NCBI RefSeq assembly: GCF_016019885.1
Contig: NZ_JAEANY010000002.1
Location: 718,058-782,057 of the forward strand
Direction of reading: 5' to 3'
Source: Aurantiacibacter sediminis
GTDB lineage: Bacteria > Pseudomonadota > Alphaproteobacteria > Sphingomonadales > Sphingomonadaceae
Length of the DNA: 64,000 nt
Part shown: in pieces, positions 50,805 to 59,679 of the stretch
Position numbering within the stretch: position 1 is the stretch's first letter
How the letters are laid out: every line of letters starts with the position of its first letter
The notes under the pieces: generated by a model
Seen by the model: the letters and a program-made list of their open reading frames with translations, nothing else
What the model was told of the DNA's origin: nothing
Databases searched by the model: none
Made by a program: the position numbers and the translations under genes

Positions 50805-51997
50805 CGCGTAAACAGGCTCGCCAGTTCGACATGGGTCGACCAGCGGAATTGGCCAACAGGGCGCAATTCGGAGAGCGTAAAGCCAGCCTCTTTCAGCATC
50901 TCGCAATCGCGCGCCCAGCTCGATGGATTGCAGCTAATGTAGACGACGCGGGAGACATCGCTTTTTGCGATTTGCTCGATCTGCGTGCGCGCGCCTGCAC
51001 GCGGCGGATCGAGCAGGACACCGTCGAACTGTGCTAATTCGGTCGCCTGCAAGGGATTGCGGAAAAGATCGCGATGCGCGCATTCTAGAGGGAGTCGCGC
51101 AAGATTGGCGGTTGTGCGGCAAGCGAGCGTCGCGGCCCTGTCAGCCTCCGCCGCCAACACCTTTCGCTTTCCAGCAAGCGCCAATGCGAAAGTGCCGAGG
51201 CCGGAGAACAGATCAGCCACATGCTCGCACGGATCCAACCATTCCAGCGCAGCTGACACCAGCGTATCCTCGCCGTGCCGGGTCGCCTGAAGGAAGGCAC
51301 CGGGCGGGAAAGCCACCGGATGCCCGCCGAGTGTGACGGTCACCGGTTCCGGCTCCCAAAAGCTTTCGGCACCATAGCCATGATCCAGCGTCAGCCGCGA
51401 CAGGCCATGATCGCGGCAGAAATCGAGCAGTTCTTCGGTCTGCTCCAGTCCTTCGGGGGTAAAATTCCCGATACCGCAATCCACGCCCTGATCGACCAGC
51501 GTCAGCTCAATCGTGATCGCATATTTGCCTTTCAGACGCGCGAAATAGCGGCGTAGCGGTTCAAGCAGAGCGAATAGACGAGGCTCCAGCACGTGGCATT
51601 CGCGCAGGTCTATGACGTGGTGCGAACCCGCCTCATTGAAGCCAATCAGCGGCCTCCCGCCGCCGTTTATCGCCCGCAAGCTTGCACGGCGGCGACTGTG
51701 TGGCGGAGACATTGCGGGCGACGCGACATGCATCGGATCGAGACCGCGCGAATGGGCGGCGAATGTCACCCGCTCGGCCACGAATTGCGCGAGCGCACCT
51801 TCATCGCAATGCTGCAGCTGGCAGCCGCCGCATTTAGCAAAATGCCGGCATATTGGTTCAACGTAGTGCTCGCCGCGTTCTACGCGTCCGTCGGAGAAGA
51901 CACGGTCTCCGGGTGCGGTCAGCGGGACGTGCAGGCCATCTGCGGTTACGCCATCGCCCAGTGCGGCGATGCGCTCGATTGTCTGATATTCACTCAC
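50801..51997 (-). CDS. SAM-dependent RNA methyltransferase (TrmA/RlmC/RlmD family)
   Basis: The 398-aa enzyme makes m5U in rRNA or tRNA. It has the Fe-S cysteines of RlmD-type enzymes (CRHFAKCGGCQLQHC near residues 50-64), a reduced TRAM-like N-terminus, SAM binding HVADLFSGLGTFALAL, DPPRAGA, and the catalytic loop VVYISCNPSSWARDC. Which base it modifies cannot be stated. Its start overlaps the stop of the NAD(P)HX-repair gene by 4 nt. Confidence 0.93.
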   Translation of the reverse strand: MSEYQTIERIAALGDGVTADGLHVPLTAPGDRVFSDGRVERGEHYVEPICRHFAKCGGCQLQHCDEGALAQFVAERVTFAAHSRGLDPMHVASPAMSPPHSRRRASLRAINGGGRPLIGFNEAGSHHVIDLRECHVLEPRLFALLEPLRRYFARLKGKYAITIELTLVDQGVDCGIGNFTPEGLEQTEELLDFCRDHGLSRLTLDHGYGAESFWEPEPVTVTLGGHPVAFPPGAFLQATRHGEDTLVSAALEWLDPCEHVADLFSGLGTFALALAGKRKVLAAEADRAATLACRTTANLARLPLECAHRDLFRNPLQATELAQFDGVLLDPPRAGARTQIEQIAKSDVSRVVYISCNPSSWARDCEMLKEAGFTLSELRPVGQFRWSTHVELASLFTR

Positions 51998-53388
51998 AGA
52001 AAGGCGCTGTAAGCAGCAGGAACCGCTTCAACAAGCTGCTCTGCGCTGAAAGCTGGCCCTGCTATCCTCGCCGCTTCGCCATGCAGCCAGCATCCCTGCT
52101 CAGCCGCCTTTCGCGATGACGCACCGGTCGCCAATCTGCTGGCAATCAGTCCTGCCAGAATATCGCCAGTACCCGCCGTGCTGAGCCAACTTGGCGCGGG
52201 CGGCATTATGACGGGGGCTGAACCTGCCGAACCTATCAGTGTGTCCGGCCCCTTGGCCACGAGCACGCCTTCGATATCTTCCGCCAGCTCGCTGATCATC
52301 TCCACGCGGTCCATGCCGGTAGCTTCGAAAGCGTTGGCAAGCCGGTCAAGCTCGCCCGCGTGGGGCGTGGCGATGATCGGACAATCGCGCCCTTCGATCA
52401 TGCTGGGCTCCAACAGCGTCAGCGCATCGGCATCGCATACCGTCGGGATGTCGCAGGCGAGCACCCAATCGAGGCGTGCTCGAGCCTGATCGCTGAGGCC
52501 AAGACCAGGTCCGACAAGAAAGGCATCGATCCGGCGGTCGCTGACGAGGTCATAAAGCGATCCCCGCTCGATCACGACATCGTGGGGTGCAGTGAAATAT
52601 TGGGATTCCTCGGCCGCAAGGATTTTGACATAGCCCGCTCCGCCATGGCGCGCAGCGCTCGCAGCCAGCACGGATGCGCCGGGCATGTCCCCTGCGATCA
52701 CGCATAAGAGGCCGCGGCTGTATTTATGCGCATCGCGCGGCGGCGCGGTCAGTTTGGGCGCTCGCGACAAGTGCGCGGCAGACGACACAGGCCCAACGCC
52801 AATATCGACCAGCTTGCGTGTTCCCATAAGATCCATCGCTGGCATCAGCCAATGCGAGAACTTCCACGCGCCAAGCGCGATGGTGCAATCATACTGGGGC
52901 AGAGCGTCATTCAACAATTCGCCGCTGTCGCTATCGACCCCGCTCGGCAGATCGACGGCGATCCGGTAATCATGGGCTTCTGCCAACTTATGTAGAAGGC
53001 CGAGGAGATCATCGTCTAGCGGGCGACCCAGACCCGTTCCGAACAAGCAATCGACAAAGACCGCTTCACTCGCTGTCTCGACGGGAGTCCCGCCCCAGGC
53101 TACCCGGGCAGCTTTCGCAACATCGGTCGCTGGATCGAGCGGCGCGACTACCTGCACCTCCACCCCTCGTGCTTGCAGATGGCGCGCAATGACATAGCCG
53201 TCCCCGCCATTGTTGCCGGGGCCGCAGAGCACGGTGACAGAACGGGTGCCGCAAGCGCGATAAACGTACGCAGCCGCCCCTGCTCCGGCCGTTTCCATCA
53301 GACTTTCGACCGTCTCCCCGCCATCGATCAGGCGCTGTTCAGCGGCCTGCATCTGCTCAGCGGTGAGAATTTGCTCAGGCGCGCGCAC
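51994..53388 (-). CDS. nnr: Bifunctional NAD(P)H-hydrate repair enzyme
   Basis: The 464-aa fusion repairs hydrated NAD(P)H. The N-terminal YjeF_N epimerase domain (about 1-210) shows VTVLCGPGNNGGDGYVIARH and VDLPSGVDSDSG; the C-terminal dehydratase (ADP/ATP-dependent, ribokinase fold, about 220-460) has DAFLVGPGLGL, CDADALTLL, PHAGELDRL and the conserved STAGTGDILAG. GTG at 53388 is the start, 2 nt after the stop of the small lipoprotein gene. It is co-directional with ilvD upstream. Confidence 0.96.
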   Translation of the reverse strand: MRAPEQILTAEQMQAAEQRLIDGGETVESLMETAGAGAAAYVYRACGTRSVTVLCGPGNNGGDGYVIARHLQARGVEVQVVAPLDPATDVAKAARVAWGGTPVETASEAVFVDCLFGTGLGRPLDDDLLGLLHKLAEAHDYRIAVDLPSGVDSDSGELLNDALPQYDCTIALGAWKFSHWLMPAMDLMGTRKLVDIGVGPVSSAAHLSRAPKLTAPPRDAHKYSRGLLCVIAGDMPGASVLAASAARHGGAGYVKILAAEESQYFTAPHDVVIERGSLYDLVSDRRIDAFLVGPGLGLSDQARARLDWVLACDIPTVCDADALTLLEPSMIEGRDCPIIATPHAGELDRLANAFEATGMDRVEMISELAEDIEGVLVAKGPDTLIGSAGSAPVIMPPAPSWLSTAGTGDILAGLIASRLATGASSRKAAEQGCWLHGEAARIAGPAFSAEQLVEAVPAAYSAFL

Positions 53389-53390
53389 AG

Positions 53391-53720
53391 TCAGTCCGAA
53401 ATCGGCAGGCGATAGCGATCGGCACCAACACGCACCTCGACAAAGCCATCGCGGCGTTCGACCGCGGCCTGCTCTACCCCGTCTGCTGTGATCAAGCCGC
53501 GTTCTGGCACACCGATTTCGAAACGGCGGAACACGCCGTCCGGATGGCGCACGATAACAAGCCGCTCGCCCTCACGATCCGCGCGCTCCATTGTGCAGTC
53601 GTCAGCGAAATTTGGCGCGCCGCCGATGGCACAAGCAACCGGAGTCCCTGCGGACTGGTCTTCAGTTTCGGAGCACCCGGCCAGAAGAAACGTAGCGCAG
53701 GCGAGAGCGAAGCGGATCAT
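53391..53720 (-). CDS. Small lipoprotein
   Basis: The 109-aa product has a lipobox LAGC at residues 13-16 ([16 protein letters not shown]). The mature part has two cysteines (VACAIGG, FADDCTM) and short beta strands ([19 protein letters not shown]). No family is recognised. Its ATG overlaps the ilvD stop by 4 nt and nnr follows after 2 nt, so it is made from the same transcript. Confidence 0.82.
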   Translation of the reverse strand: MIRFALACATFLLAGCSETEDQSAGTPVACAIGGAPNFADDCTMERADREGERLVIVRHPDGVFRRFEIGVPERGLITADGVEQAAVERRDGFVEVRVGADRYRLPISD

Positions 53721-55579
53721 TTACGTCGCCCGGTCACTTGCGAAACATCGCGAATGGCGCCTTTCGCAGCGCTTGTCGTCATTGCGGCATAGGCTTGTAA
53801 AGCCGGCGTGACACGGCGCGGGCGCTCCTCTGCGGGCTGCCATGCATCTTCGCCCTTCGCCTCCATCGCTTCACGACGCACGGCCAATTCATCGTCCCCA
53901 ATCGCGAGATTGATCGTGCGGTTGGGAATGTCGATTTCTATCCGGTCGCCCGGCTCCACCAGAGCGATAGCTCCCCCCTCGCCTGCCTCTGGCGAAGCGT
54001 GGCCGATTGACAAGCCCGATGTGCCGCCGGAGAAGCGTCCATCGGTCAGCAATGCGCACTCGGCACCGAGGCCCTTCGATTTTAGATAGCTGGTGGGATA
54101 GAGCATTTCCTGCATCCCCGGCCCGCCCTTGGGCCCCTCGTAGCGGATCACCACCACGTCACCGGCCACCACTTCATCTGCAAGGATAGCGTCTACAGCC
54201 GCATCCTGGCTTTCGTAGACCTTGGCAGGGCCGGAGAAGGTCAGAATGCTCTCATCGACCCCCGCCGTTTTCACGATACAGCCATCGCCGGCGATGTTGC
54301 CGTAGAGGACCGCCAGCCCGCCATCCTTGCTGAAGGCGTGATCGGCGGAGCGGATCACGCCGTTCTCGCGGTCAAGATCGAGCGCATCCCATCGGCGCGA
54401 CTGGCTGAAAGCCGTTTGAGTCGGCACGCCGCCCGGTGCTGCCTTATAAAAATCGTGGACCACGGGATTGGCGTTGCGGATGATGTCCCAATCATCGAGC
54501 GCGTCCCCCATCGTAGGAGAGTGCACAGTTGGCAGCGCCGTGTGCAGCAAGCCCGCCCTGTCCAGCTCACCGAGGATCGCCATGATTCCGCCTGCACGGT
54601 GAACATCCTCCATGTGAACGTCGGACTTGGCCGGTGCGACTTTGGAGAGGCACGGCACTGTGCGGCTTAGACGGTCGATATCTTGCATGGTAAAATCGAC
54701 ACCAGCCTCATGCGCGGCCGCCAGCAAATGCAGCACGGTGTTGGTCGATCCACCCATGGCGATATCGAGGCTCATCGCATTTTCGAATGCTTCGAAGGTA
54801 GCGATGGAGCGCGGGAGCACACTGGCGTCGTCCTCTTCGTAATAGCGTTTGGCCAGAGCGACGACGAGGCGGCCGGCGCGCTCAAACAGGCTCTGCCGGT
54901 CCGAATGGGTCGCCAGCTGCGAACCATTGCCGGGGAGCGAGAGGCCGAGCGCTTCGGTCAGGCAGTTCATCGAATTGGCGGTAAACATTCCGCTGCACGA
55001 GCCGCAGGTCGGGCAGGCGGAGCGCTCGATCTCCGCCACTTCCTCATCAGAATAGCTCTCGTCCGCTGCGGCGACCATCGCATCGACCAGATCGAGTGCG
55101 ACTTCCTTGCCCTTCACCACGACCTTGCCAGCCTCCATCGGGCCACCGCTGACGAAAACGCACGGCACGTTCAGGCGCATCGCTGCCATCAGCATGCCGG
55201 GCGTGATCTTGTCGCAATTGGAAATGCACACCATCGCATCGGCGCAATGGGCGTTGACCATATATTCGACACTATCGGCGATCAGGTCGCGGCTCGGCAG
55301 CGAATAGAGCATGCCGTCATGCCCCATGGCGATTCCGTCATCGACAGCGATCGTGTTGAATTCTTTCGCTACCCCGCCCGCTTCCTCGATCTGGCGCGCG
55401 ACAAGCTGGCCGAGGTCTTTGAGGTGCACATGGCCAGGCACAAACTGTGTAAAGGAATTGACGACCGCGATGATCGGCTTGCCGAAGTCGCCGTCCTTCA
55501 TTCCCGTGGCGCGCCATAGGCCGCGCGCGCCCGCCATGTTGCGGCCGTGCGTCGTAGTTCGGGATCGGTAAGCGGGCAT
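53717..55579 (-). CDS. ilvD: Dihydroxy-acid dehydratase
   Basis: This 620-aa Fe-S enzyme converts 2,3-dihydroxy-isovalerate and its homolog to 2-oxo acids in branched-chain amino acid synthesis. Cluster and substrate motifs are [12 protein letters not shown] and [18 protein letters not shown], with the C-terminal [18 protein letters not shown]. The start motif is [20 protein letters not shown], standard for the family. It heads a leftward group with a small lipoprotein, nnr and the RNA methyltransferase. Confidence 0.98.
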   Translation of the reverse strand: MPAYRSRTTTHGRNMAGARGLWRATGMKDGDFGKPIIAVVNSFTQFVPGHVHLKDLGQLVARQIEEAGGVAKEFNTIAVDDGIAMGHDGMLYSLPSRDLIADSVEYMVNAHCADAMVCISNCDKITPGMLMAAMRLNVPCVFVSGGPMEAGKVVVKGKEVALDLVDAMVAAADESYSDEEVAEIERSACPTCGSCSGMFTANSMNCLTEALGLSLPGNGSQLATHSDRQSLFERAGRLVVALAKRYYEEDDASVLPRSIATFEAFENAMSLDIAMGGSTNTVLHLLAAAHEAGVDFTMQDIDRLSRTVPCLSKVAPAKSDVHMEDVHRAGGIMAILGELDRAGLLHTALPTVHSPTMGDALDDWDIIRNANPVVHDFYKAAPGGVPTQTAFSQSRRWDALDLDRENGVIRSADHAFSKDGGLAVLYGNIAGDGCIVKTAGVDESILTFSGPAKVYESQDAAVDAILADEVVAGDVVVIRYEGPKGGPGMQEMLYPTSYLKSKGLGAECALLTDGRFSGGTSGLSIGHASPEAGEGGAIALVEPGDRIEIDIPNRTINLAIGDDELAVRREAMEAKGEDAWQPAEERPRRVTPALQAYAAMTTSAAKGAIRDVSQVTGRRK

Positions 55580-55675
55580 AAGGCGTCTTAGCTCCGTCGG
55601 GCTTCGAAGACCCTAACGTAACGGATGCAGTGCCCAATCCCCAAGAGGAAAAGCTTTTCGGGTGCGAAGCGAGAT

Positions 55676-56404
55676 TTAGGCGCTTTCGAGCGCCAGCTTC
55701 ACCCGGCCTGCAACGTCGGCAATGATCGCCGCCCAGCGCGCCTGCCCGCGTTCCTGCGTAATCAGGTCGTTGCGAATTTCGATTGCGCAATAGGGCCGAC
55801 CCAGTGCTTCCGCATGGCGGTTCATCGTCGCGTTCAATTCCTTGCCTGAATAGGGCTCATTGTCTCCGACCGTCACGCCAAGCTCTCCAAACAGACGGAT
55901 CGCGTGGAGCGCGGCGCTGTCGTCATTGTTGTAAAGCAGCCCGATTTCCCACGGGCGTTCCTCATCAGGTTTGCTTTCCAGCTTCGGAGTGAAGCTGTGG
56001 ATCGAGAGGATCAAGCCCGGATTGATCTGCTCAAGCCAGGTCTCCATCGCCTTGTGATAGGGGCGGTGATAATCGTCGAGGCGCTTTTCGCGGTCGGCCC
56101 CGATATTGCCAGGGATGAGGATACCGTCGCTGGTGGTCGGGATCAGCCCGTCCGAGTCCGCTTCGCGGTGGTGATCGATCGCGAGGCGGCTGACATCGGA
56201 AAGCATCGCTGCAATGCCATGGCGGCGCGCCAGGCGCTCCGCTACGCCCGCAGCGCCGATGTCGTAGGCGATGTGCTTTTCCAGCGTCCCGGCTGATACG
56301 CCAAGCTCAATCCCGTCGGGCACCCGGTTCGATGCGTGATCGCATACTGCGACGATGCCCCCTCGGGTCGCCTCGCCAATAAAGCGGAACACGGGATCGC
56401 TCAT
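55676..56404 (-). CDS. N-formylglutamate amidohydrolase
   Basis: The 242-aa zinc hydrolase cleaves N-formylglutamate (last step of one histidine degradation route) or related N-acyl substrates. Motifs are VAVCDHASNRVP, HIAYDIGAAGVAERL, SRLAIDHHREADSD, ILSIHSFTP and YCAIEIRNDLI, matching the family. Its ATG overlaps ispE's stop by 4 nt. No hut genes are in view, so a broader role is possible. Confidence 0.9.
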   Translation of the reverse strand: MSDPVFRFIGEATRGGIVAVCDHASNRVPDGIELGVSAGTLEKHIAYDIGAAGVAERLARRHGIAAMLSDVSRLAIDHHREADSDGLIPTTSDGILIPGNIGADREKRLDDYHRPYHKAMETWLEQINPGLILSIHSFTPKLESKPDEERPWEIGLLYNNDDSAALHAIRLFGELGVTVGDNEPYSGKELNATMNRHAEALGRPYCAIEIRNDLITQERGQARWAAIIADVAGRVKLALESA

Positions 56405-57213
56405 CGAAGTTTTCCTTTCATCTGCCACCAATCGGGGCGTGTTTGGCCAATGCGATCACTGGTCATGTCACGATCTTCCAGGGAGTTGAACAACGCAAAA
56501 CATGTCGCACCAGACCCGGACATGCGCGCCAGTATGGGATCCGTCGCACGCAATCGCTCAAGAACGTCTGCTATGGGTGAACACAAATCGATCGCCGATC
56601 GTTCCAAGCCGTTCGTGCCGTGCATCATGATGTCCCGCGCAGAGCCTTCGGGTAATGGACCATCATCATCGCCATTCCATCCGGCGAACACAGGTGCTGT
56701 GGCAAGCGGTTCGCGCGGATTGACGAGCAGCACCGGAGTGCCGCCAAGATCAGTATCGATCGGCTCCAGTTCAGTCCCCGTCCCTCGCCCGATGCAGGTG
56801 ACACTTTCCACACAAGCGGGTACGTCTGCGCCAAGCTTTGCTGCCCGCTCATGCCATTCATCGGGGAGGCCGTAAGCCTCGCGGATAATGCGAAAGACAG
56901 CCCCAGCATCAGCAGAGCCTCCACCAAGACCCGCAGCCACCGGCAGGTTCTTCTCTAGAGTAATGGCGAGTCCATCGGGACGCGGCAGAGCGTTGAGCGC
57001 CTTCGCAACGATATTATCGAAGGGATTGTCCAATACGCCGCCAAACTCGCCCACCGTCGTAACAACGTCGGCTTCGGCGGATGTCGCCACCAGCGTGTCC
57101 CCCGCATCGACAAAGGCGAACAGCGTCTCCAACTCATGATAGCCATCCTCGCGCCGCTTGCGGACGTGCAGCGCGAGGTTGATCTTGGCGTAGGCAGTTT
57201 CTTGGAGCCGCAA
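56401..57213 (-). CDS. ispE: 4-diphosphocytidyl-2-C-methyl-D-erythritol kinase
   Basis: This 270-aa GHMP kinase phosphorylates CDP-methylerythritol in the MEP isoprenoid pathway. Motifs are AYAKINLALHV at the N-terminus, LPVAAGLGGGSADAGAVFR (the GHMP ATP loop) and ARMSGSGATCFALF near the end. TTG at 57213, 4 nt after the ETF-QO stop, is the only sensible start. Fits an organism making carotenoids and quinones by the MEP route. Confidence 0.96.
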   Translation of the reverse strand: MRLQETAYAKINLALHVRKRREDGYHELETLFAFVDAGDTLVATSAEADVVTTVGEFGGVLDNPFDNIVAKALNALPRPDGLAITLEKNLPVAAGLGGGSADAGAVFRIIREAYGLPDEWHERAAKLGADVPACVESVTCIGRGTGTELEPIDTDLGGTPVLLVNPREPLATAPVFAGWNGDDDGPLPEGSARDIMMHGTNGLERSAIDLCSPIADVLERLRATDPILARMSGSGATCFALFNSLEDRDMTSDRIGQTRPDWWQMKGKLR

Positions 57214-57217
57214 GGCG

Positions 57218-58867
57218 TTACATATTCGGATAATTCGGTCCGCCGCCGCCTTCGGGCGTGGTCCAGTTGATGTTCTGGTTGGGATCCTTGATGTCGCAGG
57301 TCTTGCAGTGGACGCAATTCTGCGAGTTGATCACGAATTTGGGTTCTGCGCCCTCTTCCTTCACCCATTCATAGACCCCGGCGGGGCAATAGCGCGTTGA
57401 GGGCCCGCCGAAAACTTCCAGCTCGCTTTCACGCTGCAATTCCAAGTCCGCCACTTTCAGATGGTTGGGCTGGTCCTCAGCGTGGTTTGTGAAGCTGTAA
57501 GATACGCTTGTAAGCTTATCGAAGCTGATCTTGCCGTCCGGCTTTGGATAGTCGATCGGCTTGTGCAGATCGGCTCGCTGCAGTTCCTCGTAATCGCGAT
57601 GATGCTTCATCGCCGGAACGACACCGATTTTGAGCTGGCGCATCCACATGTCAATGCCGGCAAGCACAGTTCCAACATCGCCGCCGAATTTAGCGACCAT
57701 CGGCTGCGCATTCTGTACTTTCTTCAGCTCCTTGGCGATCCAGCTTTCGCGCAGAGTGGCCTCGTAATCGGCGACTTCGTCATGCTCACGCTCGGCAGCG
57801 ATGGCTTCGGCCACGCTTTCGGCTGCGATCATTCCGCTTTTCATAGCAGTATGGCTGCCCTTGATGCGCGGCACGTTCACGAAGCCTGCCGCACAACCAA
57901 TCAGCGCGCCGCCCGGGAACGCAAGCTTCGGCACGCTCTGCCAGCCACCTTCGTTGATGGCGCGCGCACCATAAGCGACACGCGTTCCGCCTTCGAGGTA
58001 TTCCTGGATCGCCGGATGGTGCTTCCACCGCTGGAATTCCTGAAATGGCGAGACGTAGGGGTTCTTATAATCGAGCGCGGTCACGAAGCCAATTGCGACC
58101 TGCCCGTTCGCCTGATGATAGAGGAACCCACCGCCCCACGTATCGCTTTCGCTAAGCGGCCAGCCTTGGGTGTGGATCACGCGGCCTGGCACATGCTTGG
58201 CGGGATCGATGTCCCACAATTCCTTGACGCCAAGGCCATAGACCTGCGGCTGACAATTTGCCTCCAAGTCGAAGCGCTCTTTCATCAGCTTGGTCAGATT
58301 GCCGCGCGCGCCCTCTGCGAAGAGCGTATATTTGGCCTGGATCTCCATGCCGGGCTGGAAATCGGGTTTTTGGCTGCCGTCAGCGGCCACGCCCATGTCC
58401 TGCGTGATTACGCCGCCGACCGAACCATCTTCGTTGAAGATCACTTCTGCTGCCGGGAAACCAGGGAAGACCATGACGCCGAGCGCTTCTGCCTGTTCAC
58501 CCAGCCAGCGCGTCAGATTACCGAGCGAGCCGGTATAACAGCCATCGTTCGACATAAAGGGCGGCATGGCGAGGTGCGGGATCGGCATCTTGCCGCCTTT
58601 GGACAGCATCCAGTGCCAATTGTCTGTGACCGGCGTTTCCGCCATCGGGCAGTCCATGTCCCGCCATTCGGGCAGAAGCTCGTCCAGCGACTTGGGATCG
58701 ACTACCGCGCCAGACAGGATATGCGCGCCGATTTCGGAGCCCTTTTCAAGGACCACGACTTCAAGCTCTTCATTCACCCGCTTCAGCCGGATCGCGGCAG
58801 CCAAACCAGCCACTCCGCCGCCGACAATTACCACGTCTACGGGCATTGATTCCCGTTCAACCATCAT
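57218..58867 (-). CDS. Electron transfer flavoprotein-ubiquinone oxidoreductase
   Basis: The 549-aa membrane-associated flavoprotein passes electrons from ETF (fatty acid and amino acid oxidation) to ubiquinone. FAD binds at DVVIVGGGVAGLAAAIR; the C-terminal ferredoxin-like part has cysteines CPAGVYEW and CVHCKTCDIKDP for one [4Fe-4S]. The start is set at 58867 (MMVERESMPV), with a second ATG one codon later and an in-frame upstream extension that looks non-native. It is divergent from the UDG-like gene. Confidence 0.95.
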   Translation of the reverse strand: MMVERESMPVDVVIVGGGVAGLAAAIRLKRVNEELEVVVLEKGSEIGAHILSGAVVDPKSLDELLPEWRDMDCPMAETPVTDNWHWMLSKGGKMPIPHLAMPPFMSNDGCYTGSLGNLTRWLGEQAEALGVMVFPGFPAAEVIFNEDGSVGGVITQDMGVAADGSQKPDFQPGMEIQAKYTLFAEGARGNLTKLMKERFDLEANCQPQVYGLGVKELWDIDPAKHVPGRVIHTQGWPLSESDTWGGGFLYHQANGQVAIGFVTALDYKNPYVSPFQEFQRWKHHPAIQEYLEGGTRVAYGARAINEGGWQSVPKLAFPGGALIGCAAGFVNVPRIKGSHTAMKSGMIAAESVAEAIAAEREHDEVADYEATLRESWIAKELKKVQNAQPMVAKFGGDVGTVLAGIDMWMRQLKIGVVPAMKHHRDYEELQRADLHKPIDYPKPDGKISFDKLTSVSYSFTNHAEDQPNHLKVADLELQRESELEVFGGPSTRYCPAGVYEWVKEEGAEPKFVINSQNCVHCKTCDIKDPNQNINWTTPEGGGGPNYPNM

Positions 58868-58949
58868 TTCATCCCGTTTTACCGAAGTTCCGTTGCAAGG
58901 GGACTTGATAGACGCCCTGCCACAGGTCAAGACCGCCTTTGGCCCGAAT

Positions 58950-59678
58950 ATGCAAAATCATGCAGAAAAATCCCTCGCAGACGATTATGCGGCAGCGCTC
59001 GACTGGTGGCGCGATGCCGGGGTCGATAGTGATTTTGAGGACGAACCGCAGAATTGGCTGGCAGAAGCCGAGCCGGAGCGCCCGAAGGTCACGAAGCCTT
59101 CCAACGCTGAAAATGAGACCCGCGACTCCCCGCTTGCTCCGGCGATTGCTGTGGCTGATATTCCGGGCGATCTCGAAGCCTTTCAAAGCTGGTGGACATC
59201 GCCTGAGACACCTTTGCCCGCAGCAAGCGGCGCCCGAGTTGCTCCACGCGGGACTGTCAATGCGAAACTGATGATCTTGAGCACCATGCCGGAGGCGCAG
59301 GACACGGACATGCTTTTCGGCGGCCGCGATGGTGCTTTGCTCAGCAATATTTTGAAGAGCCTTTCGATCGATGTAAGCGCCGCCTATTTCGCGAGCGCAC
59401 TTCCTTCGCATATGCCGCTTCCTGATTGGGACAGTTTCAGCGCGCTGGGGCTTGGCGAGGTGCTACACCGCCATATCGCATTGGCCTCCCCGCGCCGGGT
59501 GCTCGTAATGGGAAACAAGTTGCCAATGCTGCTCGGCCATGATGCGTCCGCTTTGCCGGAAGAATTTACAGATTGCGGCGGGATCCCCGCTCTCGCCACC
59601 TTCGCCCCCGAGCGATTGCTTGACCACCCACGCCAAAGCACGCGGCTTTGGAAACGACTGCTTTACTGGACCTCATAA
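58950..59678 (+). CDS. Uracil-DNA-glycosylase-superfamily-like protein (degenerate)
   Basis: The 242-aa protein has an acidic N-terminal part and a C-terminal domain whose order LMILSTMPEAQD, LFGGRDGALLSNILKSL, AAYFASALPSHMPLPDW and RRVLVMGNKLPMLLG parallels the family 4/5 UDG fold. The catalytic and Fe-S residues of true enzymes (GEAPG, four Cys) are missing, so glycosylase activity is doubtful. ATG 58950 is chosen, but a start further upstream is possible because the frame is open. It precedes the lytic transglycosylase by 1 nt. Confidence 0.7.
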   Translation: MQNHAEKSLADDYAAALDWWRDAGVDSDFEDEPQNWLAEAEPERPKVTKPSNAENETRDSPLAPAIAVADIPGDLEAFQSWWTSPETPLPAASGARVAPRGTVNAKLMILSTMPEAQDTDMLFGGRDGALLSNILKSLSIDVSAAYFASALPSHMPLPDWDSFSALGLGEVLHRHIALASPRRVLVMGNKLPMLLGHDASALPEEFTDCGGIPALATFAPERLLDHPRQSTRLWKRLLYWTS

Positions 59679-59679
59679 G

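Noticed and set aside
57461..58849. 462-codon open frame opposite the ETF-QO gene
   Set aside because: Antisense to a full ETF-ubiquinone oxidoreductase; the composition is that of a mirrored reading frame.
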